From NCBI GenBank assembly GCA_017305535.1, contig JAFKKN010000005.1, positions 62,001 to 126,000 of the forward strand: 64,000 nt of DNA, in the 5' to 3' direction. The notes below the pieces were generated by a model, which did no database searches, was not told the origin of the DNA, and saw only the letters and a list, made by a program, of their open reading frames with translations. Below are positions 8,123 through 16,545 of this stretch, in pieces. How positions within the stretch are numbered: the first letter of the stretch is position 1; each line of letters opens with the position of its first letter. This DNA is from Hyphomicrobiales bacterium (GTDB lineage Bacteria; Pseudomonadota; Alphaproteobacteria; Rhizobiales; Xanthobacteraceae). The translations under genes and the position numbers were made by a program.

Positions 8123-8779
8123 ATGACGTTGAAGCTGGTAATCGGCAACAAGAACTATTCGTCGTGGTCGATGCGGCCCTGGGTGGCGATGAAAGCCGCC
8201 GGCATCGATTTCGACGAGATTCTCATTCCGCTCTATACCGGCCCGGCTGACAAGCAGCGTCTGCTTGACGTCAGCAGGTCAGGCAAGGTGCCGGCGCTGA
8301 TCGACGGCGATGTGACGGTCTGGGACTCGCTGGCGATCATCGAGTATCTCGCCGAGCGTTTTCCACACGCGCGGCTGTGGCCCGACGATCGCGCGGTGCG
8401 GGCGCACGCGCGATCGATCTCGGCGGAAATGCATTCCGGATTTGCGGCGTTGCGTAACGAGTGCGGCATGAATCTGCATCGTCCGGTCAAGGCGAAGCCG
8501 CTCTCGGAAGCCGCACGCGCCGATATCGCACGCGTGCAGGAGATATGGACCGACTGTCGTACGCGCCACGGGGCGCAGGGGCCGTATCTGTTCGGTGCCT
8601 TCAGTGCAGCCGATGCGATGTACGCGCCGGTTGTGCATCGCTTCCGCATCTACGCCATCGATGTCTCCCCGTTGGTGGGTGACTACATGGCAGCGATGAC
8701 GGCGTTGCCGGCGTTTGCTGAATGGACGACGGCGGGACTGGCCGAGACGATCGTGATCGAGCGTTTCGAAACTGACTGA
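8123..8779 (+). CDS. Glutathione S-transferase family protein
   Basis: The 218-residue protein has an N-terminal thioredoxin-like GST domain (LVIGNKNYSSWSMRPWVAMK, then SGKVPALIDGD and VWDSLAIIEYLAERFP) and an all-helical C-terminal domain. SSWSMRP is typical of a bacterial GST group with a serine near the glutathione thiol. Start 8123 is supported by GGGAAGGA 9-15 bases upstream and by where homology begins; an upstream in-frame TTG would add unrelated sequence. It probably conjugates glutathione to electrophiles; the substrate cannot be inferred. Confidence 0.88.
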   Translation: MTLKLVIGNKNYSSWSMRPWVAMKAAGIDFDEILIPLYTGPADKQRLLDVSRSGKVPALIDGDVTVWDSLAIIEYLAERFPHARLWPDDRAVRAHARSISAEMHSGFAALRNECGMNLHRPVKAKPLSEAARADIARVQEIWTDCRTRHGAQGPYLFGAFSAADAMYAPVVHRFRIYAIDVSPLVGDYMAAMTALPAFAEWTTAGLAETIVIERFETD

Positions 8780-9016
8780 ACTGGAACCCGAGCACGCGGG
8801 GATCGCTCGCATACAAATGAATTTCGGGTTCCGTCGGATGATCTTTCCGCGGTTCCGAAATTTCGATCTATCCAGTTGAAAATATTGAGAAAAATAGCTC
8901 TTTTTTGATCGTCTTTCCGGCTGGTCAAATAAGGGGCCGGCGTGCTATAGATCGCCGACCTTCAAGTCGGCCCGGGATCCGGGGACCATGGGGATCGGCC
9001 GACGTTCTCGTGCGTA

Positions 9017-9220
9017 ATGGAGATGGCGTTGAAGCATAAGTATGCTGTTGGAGAAACTGTGTATTTTACCGCAAGCAACGTAGCGCGACCGGCCGCCAGC
9101 GGCACCTACGAAGTGATCCGCCTGCTGCCGACCGACGGGGATGATTGTCAGTACCGGATCAAGAGTTCGACCGAGGCGTTCGAGCGGGTCGCCAAGGAGA
9201 GCCAGCTCGCGATGTCCTGA
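9017..9220 (+). CDS. Small conserved-looking hypothetical protein (SH3-like)
   Basis: The ORF encodes 67 residues (or 65 from the second ATG at 9023). The sequence is strand-rich: KYAVGETVYFTASNVARPAA, then SGTYEVIRLLP and CQYRIKSSTEAFERVAKESQ. This looks like a small SH3-barrel-type protein known as a hypothetical in Bradyrhizobium relatives. It is flanked by 200-250 base gaps on each side and is not obviously in an operon. A GCCGAC/GTCGGC hairpin lies at 8954-8971. No function can be proposed. Confidence 0.65.
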   Translation: MEMALKHKYAVGETVYFTASNVARPAASGTYEVIRLLPTDGDDCQYRIKSSTEAFERVAKESQLAMS

Positions 9221-9474
9221 TCCCGTAATCCTGCACGTATCCCTGACGGATGGATATCGCAGGTCCATTGCGATGTCGGCCTGAAGGCCGCACGAGGCTG
9301 CTGCGAGCGAGTTGCTGACCGAAAGGCTTGCCCGGCGAGGATGAGTGCCCGGCGCAACAGGTGGGCCGGGGTGGGGCCGATGACCGGCAGGTGACTGGAT
9401 TCCATTGCCGAAGGCTTTCGCGGAAAATAATCTCTAAAAAATAGTCCTTGAAACTGTCCTCGGGGAACGCGCGC

Positions 9475-10476
9475 ATGGACTTGGCCTGGACAACTTCCCT
9501 TGATCAGCTTTGGCGATCGCCAACCTTTCCAATGTGGCTGACGCTGGCGGCGGCTGCGTTTTTCGCCATCGTGTTTCTGGTCATCGTGTTGCGAGCGGAT
9601 CGATCGGTCGCGAACGGGGCGCTGACGGTGATGACGCTACTGGCGGTCGCGGTCGCGGCGGCCGCGACAGTGCGTGGTCTCGGAACCGAGGAAGGGGGAG
9701 CGGCCGCCGCACGGGCGTCGCTCGGGGGAACGCCTTCGATGCCCGCCCTGTCATGCATCGACGATCTTGCCGGCGATAACGTCGAGGCGGCGTGTGAGAA
9801 AGTTTTGTTCGGCTCGCCGGACCATGTCGCTGCGGCGGTGTCATACGCAGCGACACGTCTCGACCGATTGACCGCGCTGGGTGATGTCTCCGCCGCAAGC
9901 AGGATGATGACGCCGGAGCTGCAGGCGTTGCGGCGCGCGGTTGAGCGGGATCGTTATGGTCTGATTGCGCATGTTCTCGTGGCGCGTGACGGCTGCACGG
10001 CCGCGATGTGCCCGGCCTACCGGTCGTTGACCGATCAGCGCCAGATGGCCTCCAATATCGAAGGACGCGTCTATGAGGGTCTGGTGACGCGTTACATGCC
10101 GATGTGGAGCGGCGCGCTCGCCGCCGCCATCGACTCCGGTTCTGTCCCATCCGCGAACCCCGCTGCCGCAGCGGCGGCGGTGACTGGCGAGCTGCCGAGC
10201 GGCAAGCCGACCAACGCGGAATTTCCGTCCTCGGCCTCGATTCCGCCGGTCAGCATCATGACGTCCGAGCCGGCCGCGCCTGCGCCTTCCGCGCCGAGTG
10301 CGACGCCGGCGCCCGCTCCGCGACCCGCGGCCGCGCCCAAGGCGAAAGCTCCACCAAAGGCAGCGCCGAAGGCGTCCGCATCCTCGCATTCCTCAGCGGC
10401 GCCGCGCCGCCCGGCGAACCCCGCGCCGCCGCCACCGGTGCAACTGGCGCCGGCGCCATCAAGCGGCGATCGCTGA
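9475..10476 (+). CDS. Membrane-anchored protein with Pro/Ala-rich tail, unknown function
   Basis: The 333-residue protein starts at 9475, where CGGGGAA precedes the ATG. It has two hydrophobic segments near residues 20-40 and 47-65, then a globular region (about 85-210) with four cysteines (SCIDDL, EACEKV, DGCTAAMC) that could form disulfides if periplasmic. The last 80 or so residues are Ala/Pro/Lys/Ser-rich low complexity. I do not recognise a named domain. The next gene is convergent and starts 42 bases after this stop, so it is probably transcribed alone. Confidence 0.7.
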   Translation: MDLAWTTSLDQLWRSPTFPMWLTLAAAAFFAIVFLVIVLRADRSVANGALTVMTLLAVAVAAAATVRGLGTEEGGAAAARASLGGTPSMPALSCIDDLAGDNVEAACEKVLFGSPDHVAAAVSYAATRLDRLTALGDVSAASRMMTPELQALRRAVERDRYGLIAHVLVARDGCTAAMCPAYRSLTDQRQMASNIEGRVYEGLVTRYMPMWSGALAAAIDSGSVPSANPAAAAAAVTGELPSGKPTNAEFPSSASIPPVSIMTSEPAAPAPSAPSATPAPAPRPAAAPKAKAPPKAAPKASASSHSSAAPRRPANPAPPPPVQLAPAPSSGDR

Positions 10477-10518
10477 TCGCGGGGCTATCCGCCGCTGCGC
10501 TCTTGCGCATCGGCTGTC

Positions 10519-10995
10519 CTAGAACAGACTCCAGCCATGGACGCCGGCAACGGCCCCGAGAATGGTGATCACGCTCAATCCCAACAGCACCCAGTGCACC
10601 CGATGCAGCGCCGCGAAGGCCGTGTCGGGTTGTTTGTGAGCCCATTGCGGAAAGAAGCGGTGCAGGATGAAGGGCTCGCCGATGAACAGCACGAAGGCGA
10701 ATATCAGCCAGACGATGACCATGGCATGCATCCACCAGAACGCCGCCATATGAAACCGGTCCCAGATGTCGAGGCGGACGATCATGTACAGTCCGCTCAA
10801 TCCCACCACGAGCACCGCGGTTCGTGCGATCCAGATGAACCGATGCTCGATGGCCTGGAAGCTCCGCATGCGGTCGTTGCCGAGATCGCCACGTCGGACC
10901 GCCGGCAGCACCACCATCGTCGCCATTGCGACGCCGCCGATCCAGATCACGACGCCAAGGACATGCAAAGCGCGGGCGAGAATGACGTCATTCAT
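10519..10995 (-). CDS. CopD-like integral membrane protein
   Basis: The 158-residue protein has about four membrane helices. Histidines sit in or near the helices: LARALHVLGVVIWIGG, AFWWMHAMVIVWLIF and ALHRVHWVLLGL. Such a pattern is seen in CopD-like and other heme- or copper-binding membrane proteins. The start at 10995 begins cleanly with MNDVILARALHV; the longer ORF adds 18 poorly conserved-looking residues. It is divergent from an NnrR-like Crp/Fnr gene with a TTG-N8-CAA box between them, so it may be a target of that regulator and act in respiration or nitrogen-oxide/redox stress. Function is inferred weakly. Confidence 0.7.
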   Translation of the reverse strand: MNDVILARALHVLGVVIWIGGVAMATMVVLPAVRRGDLGNDRMRSFQAIEHRFIWIARTAVLVVGLSGLYMIVRLDIWDRFHMAAFWWMHAMVIVWLIFAFVLFIGEPFILHRFFPQWAHKQPDTAFAALHRVHWVLLGLSVITILGAVAGVHGWSLF

Positions 10996-11081
10996 GATGT
11001 GTCGTTGCCGGGGGGTGAGGTGAGCGGCGCGTGGCCGTTGGGCCATCATGGGGAGGTTACGCCGCGTGCGTTTTTCTCAAG

Positions 11082-11095
11082 TTGCGCTAGCACAA
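11082..11095. promoter_or_regulatory. NnrR/FNR-type box TTG-N8-CAA
   Basis: TTGCGCTAGCACAA lies between the divergent CopD-like gene and the Crp/Fnr gene. It fits TTG-N8-CAA; the left half is the TTGCG favoured by NnrR/DNR regulators and the right half CACAA differs by one base from CGCAA. The centre is about 47 bases before the Crp/Fnr start codon and about 93 before the other gene, so it could serve autoregulation, the divergent gene, or both. Confidence 0.5.
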
Positions 11096-11135
11096 AGCAT
11101 TCGGGTTATTTCTCCAGAATGGATAGGATCGTCGC

Positions 11136-11843
11136 ATGAGCATCGTTACGACTGATCCTTGCCACGATCTGACCAGCCTTGAATTGTTGCGAGGGCTTTC
11201 GCCGGAGGCGCTGGAGGAGGCGCGGGCTGCGGCCCGAATCCGCCAGCTTCCGCGCAATACTCGCGTTTTCAATCAAGGCGACATGGATGTGCGGGCGCAT
11301 GCGCTGTTGCAGGGGAGTGTGCGCATCAGCCAGTCCGGCAGCGATGGCGCGCAGGTCGTGGTCCGGTTCATCACCAGCGGTGAGATGTTCGGCACCGTCG
11401 CGCTATTCACCGATCATCGTTATCCGGCCGATGCGGAGACACTGTCGGATTGCGTGGAAGTGAGCTGGAGCGAGACGGCCCTCGCGACGCTGATGAGCCG
11501 GCATTCCCCGGTGGCCATCAATTTCATCCGTATCATCGGCCGGCGCTTGCAGGAGGCGCAGGAGCGGATACGCGAGCTCGCCACCCAGCGGGTCGAGCAA
11601 CGGATCGCACATGCGTTGCTGCGGTTGTCACGCCGCGCGGGGCGAGCCACCGCCGACGGGACGACGATCGAGTTGCCGCTGCGGCGCAAGGATATCGCGG
11701 ATATCTGCGGTACCACGCTGCATTCGGCAAGCCGCATCCTGACGCCGTGGGAGAAGGCCGGTTGGCTCACGACGCGCGATCAGCATCTGACCATTCGCGA
11801 GATCGCGAGGATTCGGCGCGTTGCCGAGGCCGCCGGAGATTGA
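11136..11843 (+). CDS. Crp/Fnr-family transcription regulator, NnrR-like
   Basis: The 235-residue protein has an N-terminal cyclic-nucleotide-like effector domain (about 15-130), a dimerisation helix (PVAINFIRIIGRRLQEAQER) and a C-terminal winged HTH. The HTH segment LPLRRKDIADICGTTLHSAS, then RILTPWEKAGWL, matches the NnrR/DNR branch (DIAxxxGTTLHxxSR), whose members sense nitric oxide or redox state through heme. It lacks the N-terminal CxxxCxxC iron-sulphur cluster of FNR. A TTG-N8-CAA box precedes it. No denitrification genes are nearby, so the regulon cannot be read from context. Confidence 0.85.
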   Translation: MSIVTTDPCHDLTSLELLRGLSPEALEEARAAARIRQLPRNTRVFNQGDMDVRAHALLQGSVRISQSGSDGAQVVVRFITSGEMFGTVALFTDHRYPADAETLSDCVEVSWSETALATLMSRHSPVAINFIRIIGRRLQEAQERIRELATQRVEQRIAHALLRLSRRAGRATADGTTIELPLRRKDIADICGTTLHSASRILTPWEKAGWLTTRDQHLTIREIARIRRVAEAAGD

Positions 11844-11969
11844 GATGCATCGCGGGGTTCCTCAAATTGCGCAGTGCATGGCAAGGTGGCAATGCGGGGC
11901 GCGGCGTTGAACGGGACTGCGCTTTTATCTAAGAGATACTTGTCGTCTCGCATTAAAGCCCGAATCCTG

Positions 11970-12407
11970 ATGCCGCTTCACCTTGTCAAACTTGCCGTCG
12001 GTTGTGAGTCCGTGAAGGACCTCAAGGCGCGCGTTGCCGAGCGCGCGCAGCAGGCGAAGAAGCTGAAACAAACGCCGCGCCATCTGCACATCACGCGGAT
12101 GACACCGAAGCGCGACGCGGAACTAATGGACGGCGGATCGCTCTACTGGGTCATTCGAGGCGAAATCGCCGCCCGCGAGAAGCTGATCGGCATCGAGCCG
12201 TTTCGCGACAAGGACGGCATCGGCCGCTGCCGGCTGGTGATGCAGCCCAAGGTGATCGCGGTGGTGCCGCGCCCGATGCGCGCGTTTCAGGGCTGGCGCT
12301 ATCTGCCGGCGAACGACGCGCCGCCCGATCTTACCCGCGCCGGAACGGGGCTCGTCGAGATGCCGGAAGAGCTGCGCCGCGAGTTGCGCGAACTTGGGCT
12401 GCTCTGA
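11970..12407 (+). CDS. DUF1489 family protein
   Basis: The 145-residue protein begins MPLHLVKLAVGCESVKDL and shows the DUF1489 pattern: TPRHLHITRMTPKR, GGSLYWVIRGEIAARE, IGRCRLVMQPKVI and RPMRAFQGWRYL near the end. The family is widespread in alphaproteobacteria and has no established function. Start 11970 was chosen because the family begins there; the longer ORF adds 32 unrelated residues. It converges on panC with a 9-base gap. Confidence 0.85.
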   Translation: MPLHLVKLAVGCESVKDLKARVAERAQQAKKLKQTPRHLHITRMTPKRDAELMDGGSLYWVIRGEIAAREKLIGIEPFRDKDGIGRCRLVMQPKVIAVVPRPMRAFQGWRYLPANDAPPDLTRAGTGLVEMPEELRRELRELGLL

Positions 12408-12416
12408 AGGTTTCGA

Positions 12417-13268
12417 TCAGACGCCGATATTGTCGATCAGGCGGGTGGTGCCGATCTTGGCGGCAACCAGAAGCCGCACCGGTCCGTCTTGCAGCGATTT
12501 GATCGGTTGCAACGTCTCGGCGTGCCGTGCTTCGAAATAGTCCAGAGCAAAACCTGCCTCGGTAATGCGAGCAGCCGCAGGCGCCAGCACCATAGCCAGT
12601 TCTGTTCCCGCGCGGAGCTGGGTCGCGACGTCCTGCATCGTGCGATGGAGCACCGGTGCAATCGCGCGTTCTTCCCGCGACAGGTAGACATTGCGCGACG
12701 ACATCGCGAGACCGTCGCTCTCGCGCACCGTGGCGAGCCCGACAACGTCGACGCCGAGATCGAGGTCGCGCGCCATCTGTGTCACCACGCGAAGCTGTTG
12801 ATAGTCTTTCTCGCCGAACACCGCGATGTCCGGCCGGCACTGGATGAAGAGCTTGCCGACCACCGTGGCGACGCCACCGAAGAAGTGCGGGCGAAAGCGA
12901 TCCTCCAGATCGACGATGGCCGGGCCTTCCGTCGTGATCCGCGAGGCGAAGCCGTCCGGATACATGATCTTCACGCCGGGATTCCAGATCAGGTCGACGT
13001 TCTCCTCGGCGAGCTTGGCGAGGTCGGTGTCCCAGGTGCGCGGATAAGAATCGAAATCCTCGTGCGGCGCGAACTGGGTGGGATTGACGAAAATCGAGAC
13101 CGCCACCCGCTTGCAGCGGCGGCGGGCTTCCCGCACCAGACCGAGGTGCCCCTCGTGCAAAGCACCCATGGTCGGAACCAGGGCGACGGTTTCGCTCGCG
13201 GCGCGGAAGATGTTCAGCGTTTCGCGCAACGCCGGCAGGTTACGGGCAACGATAGGGTCGCGGGACAT
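12417..13268 (-). CDS. panC: Pantothenate synthetase
   Basis: PanC joins pantoate and beta-alanine, using ATP, to give pantothenate for CoA synthesis. The 283-residue protein has the nucleotidyltransferase signature [11 protein letters not shown] near residue 32, GEKDYQQL further on, and the KMSKS-like [10 protein letters not shown] segment. Start 13268 ([10 protein letters not shown]) was chosen; the longer ORF would add 57 residues of unrelated arginine-rich sequence. No panB or panD is adjacent. Confidence 0.96.
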   Translation of the reverse strand: MSRDPIVARNLPALRETLNIFRAASETVALVPTMGALHEGHLGLVREARRRCKRVAVSIFVNPTQFAPHEDFDSYPRTWDTDLAKLAEENVDLIWNPGVKIMYPDGFASRITTEGPAIVDLEDRFRPHFFGGVATVVGKLFIQCRPDIAVFGEKDYQQLRVVTQMARDLDLGVDVVGLATVRESDGLAMSSRNVYLSREERAIAPVLHRTMQDVATQLRAGTELAMVLAPAAARITEAGFALDYFEARHAETLQPIKSLQDGPVRLLVAAKIGTTRLIDNIGV

Positions 13269-13839
13269 GGAGCACGCTCGATGTTGGCTGCGGAACGGAT
13301 CATCCCGGCCGGTGGGCGCGCCGTGCGTTTCCGGTTGCGGGTCCGTCGGGACGACGGACGCCTTCGGAGCCGTCGGCAGGGCCTGTGCAGCGCGGCATGA
13401 TCGGCGGGCGTTATTCACCAAGATGCCGGCCGAGTCCATCGAACAGGCGGGGTGGATTTACGAATCCGGTGCCTGGGGAGGCGGCGAATCCGTCCGGCAA
13501 GGCGACCCGCCTGAATTGGTGGGAGCAGGTGGCCTCCGGTTTCTGGCGGGTTTTGTGGCCCAGACGGCCGAGGATGAGGACCTGGAACCCACGGGCCGGC
13601 GGCAATAGTGGAACGATCATTGCTTTGACGCGTTAGAAAATGTGGAATATGATAGAAATATCAAATGGTTGATATGCGTGTCCCATGTGGACGGGCGCGC
13701 CGCTGCACAGCCGTTGGGCGCCGAATGCGGACAATTTGCCCTTTTCGTCGCAAGGTTGTGACATATATTGTCGATACCAGCGCACATCAGAATGCTGGAG
13801 CAAGAACAATCGGGCGTACGGCGTTCGTCAGGGAAGATC
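13269..13839. other. Gene-poor interval between panC and an alpha/beta hydrolase
   Basis: About 570 bases without a gene I can support. Two overlapping short ORFs (13385-13636 plus strand; 13411-13620 minus strand) are open, but neither shows a domain or clear ribosome-binding site. The right half from 13625 is AT-richer and promoter-like. It contains a GACA-TATAT-TGTC palindrome at 13760-13772, 68 bases before the hydrolase start. Confidence 0.5.
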
Positions 13840-14715
13840 ATGAAGCGCGCAGTTATCGTCGTTCTGTCACTGGTGGTCTTGGTTGCCGTTGCTTACCTCA
13901 GCGGCAGCAAGTGGCTGATTCGACATCAGACCCTGGCGTTCTTCGATCAGACGCGGGATCGTCCGATTGATGTTGATCTCGCGGTGCGGCGCGACAAGGC
14001 GATGCAGGCGCGCGCCGGCCTCATCAAGTTGCCGGTCGCAATTCTCAACCACGGCAACACTGTGAAATTCACCGAGTACTCGTTCCTTGCGAACGTGTTC
14101 GCGGCGCGCGGCTACATGGTCGTGAGCATCCAGCACGACCTCGCAAGCGATCCGCCGCTGGTGACCAAAGTGGGTGAGCCTTATGTCGGCCGTCTGCCGG
14201 TCTACGAGCGCGGCGTGCAGAACATCCTGTTCGCGGTCAACAAGCTCAAGGCGATGTACCCGAACGCGGACTACGATCATCTGACCATGGTTGGCCATTC
14301 CAACGGCGGCGACATCGCGGTGTACTTCGCCAAGATGCATCCCGACCAGGTGCGCAAGGTGGTGACGCTGGACAATCTGCGCGTGCCGTTCATGACCGAT
14401 GGCAAGTTCAAGATACTGTCGTTCCGCTCGCACGACTCGGTGTTCAAGCCGGACCCGGGCGTCATCCCGGATGGCGAGATGTGCGACCATGCTGGTATCA
14501 CTGTCATCAATACCGGCGCGCAGCACAACGAGATGAGTGACCGCGGGCCCAACTCCGTGAAGGAGAAGATCGAGGGGATGCTCGACAAGTATCTCGACAA
14601 CGATAGCGTGCTGGCACCGGTCGATACGAAGAAGCCGAAGATCATCGCTCCCGGTCCGGTGGCGCAGGTTGCGCCGCCGCTCGCGCTGATCCCGGCGGCC
14701 ATCCCGTTGGATTGA
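13840..14715 (+). CDS. Alpha/beta hydrolase with N-terminal signal anchor
   Basis: The 291-residue protein has an N-terminal hydrophobic signal or anchor (MKRAVIVVLSLVVLVAVAYL) and an alpha/beta hydrolase fold. The oxyanion region is PVAILNHGNTVKF, the nucleophile elbow is GHSNGG (residues 152-157, Ser154) and a histidine near INTGAQHNEMSDRG probably completes the triad. The tail (residues 260-291) is Pro/Ala-rich. Start 13840 follows GGGAAG. It is probably an exported or membrane-tethered esterase/lipase-type enzyme; substrate unknown. Confidence 0.82.
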   Translation: MKRAVIVVLSLVVLVAVAYLSGSKWLIRHQTLAFFDQTRDRPIDVDLAVRRDKAMQARAGLIKLPVAILNHGNTVKFTEYSFLANVFAARGYMVVSIQHDLASDPPLVTKVGEPYVGRLPVYERGVQNILFAVNKLKAMYPNADYDHLTMVGHSNGGDIAVYFAKMHPDQVRKVVTLDNLRVPFMTDGKFKILSFRSHDSVFKPDPGVIPDGEMCDHAGITVINTGAQHNEMSDRGPNSVKEKIEGMLDKYLDNDSVLAPVDTKKPKIIAPGPVAQVAPPLALIPAAIPLD

Positions 14716-14764
14716 CCTCGCTCGGATCAAGTCTACATAGTCCTGCAACTGATTGTGGGACCCG

Positions 14765-15511
14765 ATGACGGACGAACGCGCGAAATCGAAAACCTCCGGC
14801 GTCGCCGCGACGCGTCACGGCGCATCCGCGCCGCAAACCGTATCGACATCGGCGGATATCGCAGCGTTCGTCGCCAAGGCGCGCGCGGTTTCGCCGCTGG
14901 CGCCCGGCGCGCGGGCGCGGCTGGTGTTCGCGCTCGATGCCACCATGAGCCGGCAGCCGACCTGGGACATGGCATGCGATCTGCAAGCCGATATGTTTGG
15001 CGAGGCTGCGAAGATCGGCAATCTCGATATCCGGTTGGTGTATTATCGCGGCGCTTCGGAATGTCGCGCCAGCAATTGGATTTCCGATGCCACGAAACTC
15101 GCGTCCTTGATGCGAGGGATCGACTGTCGGGGCGGCCACACGCAGATCGGCCGGATACTGGGTGATGTGCGCAGCCAGGCGGTCGCGTCCGGCGTGCGCG
15201 CCGTGGTTTTCGTCGGCGACGCCATGGAGGAGAACGTCGACGATCTCTGCGGCAAGGCCGGCGAACTCGGTCTGCTGAAGGTGCCGGTGTTCCTGTTTCA
15301 GGAAGGCAACGATCCCGTTGCCGAACAGGCGTTTCGCGAGATTGCGCGCTTGACCGGTGGCGCGTGGTGCCGTTTCGATCCGGGCGCGGCGGCGCAACTG
15401 CGCGAGTTGCTGCGCGCGGCGGCGGCTTACGCAGCAGGTGGGCGCGAGGCGCTAGTACGCCTGTCGCGCACCGCGAGCGGCGCGGCGCGATTGCTTGGGC
15501 AGATGCGATGA
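14765..15511 (+). CDS. VWA-domain protein
   Basis: The 248-residue cytoplasmic-looking protein has a von Willebrand A-like fold from about residue 50. RLVFALDATMSRQPTWDMA gives a MIDAS-like DxTxS, followed by RGGHTQIGRIL and AVVFVGDAMEENVDDLCGKA, which supplies further metal ligands. There is no signal peptide. The DnaJ-type membrane protein starts 28 bases downstream, and the two are probably one transcript. VWA proteins usually mediate metal-dependent protein binding; the partner here may be the J-domain protein or its client. Confidence 0.78.
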   Translation: MTDERAKSKTSGVAATRHGASAPQTVSTSADIAAFVAKARAVSPLAPGARARLVFALDATMSRQPTWDMACDLQADMFGEAAKIGNLDIRLVYYRGASECRASNWISDATKLASLMRGIDCRGGHTQIGRILGDVRSQAVASGVRAVVFVGDAMEENVDDLCGKAGELGLLKVPVFLFQEGNDPVAEQAFREIARLTGGAWCRFDPGAAAQLRELLRAAAAYAAGGREALVRLSRTASGAARLLGQMR

Positions 15512-15539
15512 GGCAGCCTGTCCGGTGGAAAGAACGTGA

Positions 15540-16268
15540 ATGGCCACTCTGATTGCCGGCGCGGTTGCCGTCTTCGTCCTCTATACGCTGTTGCAGATGT
15601 TTCGCTCGGCCAATCCGGCGATGCTGGCGCGCGCGATCAAAATCGTCGGCGGTATCGTCTCGCTCGCGGTCGCGGCGTTTGTCGGCCTCAAGGGCGAACT
15701 GGCGGTGGCGATCCCGCTTGGCGTGTTCGGGGCGGGGCTGCTTGGATGGTCGCCGTTCGGCGCAGGTGGCCTTCCGAATTTCGGTGGCCTGTTCGGCGGC
15801 TCGGGTAAGCCGAGCGGGGGACAACAATCGCGCGTCCGCTCGCACTTCCTCGAGATGATGCTCGATCACGACAGCGGTGCGCTGAGCGGCACCATCATCG
15901 CGGGGCCTGATGCCGGGCGCTCGCTCGATGATTTCGATCTGCCGGCGCTGGCGGCGATGATGCCGCGCTTCGACGCCGAGAGCTGCGCGCTACTTGAAGG
16001 TTATCTTGACCGCCGCTTTCCCGCCTGGCGTCAGCACGCGCAGGGCGACGCGGCAGCGGGGGAGCGCCGCGCGACGTCGAGCGGCAAAATGACGGACGAG
16101 GAGGCCTATCAGATCCTTGGCCTGCAACCGGGTGCGAGTCGTGACGATGTCGGGCGTGCCCACCGCGCCCTGATGAAGAAACTGCATCCCGACCAGGGGG
16201 GGTCGACGTACCTGGCGGCTCGGGTCAATGAGGCCAAGGACACTCTGCTTCGCACGCATCGCAACTAA
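15540..16268 (+). CDS. Membrane-anchored DnaJ-domain protein (TIM14-like J domain)
   Basis: The 242-residue protein has hydrophobic segments at about residues 2-20 and 33-66, a middle soluble region (residues 100-180) and a C-terminal J domain (about 185-242). The HPD motif appears in KKLHPDQGGS, and the domain begins with EEAYQILGLQPGASRDDVG. The C-terminal J domain after membrane segments and the HPDQGGS sequence resemble mitochondrial Pam18/TIM14 and its alphaproteobacterial relatives. It should recruit and stimulate DnaK at the membrane. It is paired with the upstream VWA gene. Confidence 0.85.
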   Translation: MATLIAGAVAVFVLYTLLQMFRSANPAMLARAIKIVGGIVSLAVAAFVGLKGELAVAIPLGVFGAGLLGWSPFGAGGLPNFGGLFGGSGKPSGGQQSRVRSHFLEMMLDHDSGALSGTIIAGPDAGRSLDDFDLPALAAMMPRFDAESCALLEGYLDRRFPAWRQHAQGDAAAGERRATSSGKMTDEEAYQILGLQPGASRDDVGRAHRALMKKLHPDQGGSTYLAARVNEAKDTLLRTHRN

Positions 16269-16476
16269 CTCCGGCAACGCAAATCAACGCCACAAACCGT
16301 GTGCCGTCCTGCCGTCCGTTCGATGCCCCGCCGCGCGCCGTTATCCGGCGTCGTCAGCCTGTATGGTAAATGTATCCGCAAATTCTTGACGGGAAGTTTT
16401 CAGCGGAACCGATTGATGCGTTTTAAACCTGATCCGCGACGCTGGCTGGTTTGAAAACGTCCATCGGCCCAAAACG

Positions 16477-16516
16477 AAAGAGCCTCGCTTCCGGCTGGTC
16501 GGAAGCGAGGCTCTTT
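16477..16516 (-). terminator. Terminator downstream of the D,D-carboxypeptidase
   Basis: A perfect 16-base-pair inverted repeat with an 8-base loop (stem AAAGAGCCTCGCTTCC) lies 30 bases after the minus-strand stop. The minus strand continues TTTCGTTTT. Confidence 0.8.
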
Positions 16517-16545
16517 GTCTGGCATCCGCTCTCGCGGCGAAAGTC

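Noticed and set aside
13385-13636. 83-codon ORF between panC and the hydrolase
   Set aside because: No ribosome-binding site, no domain, and another frame on the opposite strand is equally open.
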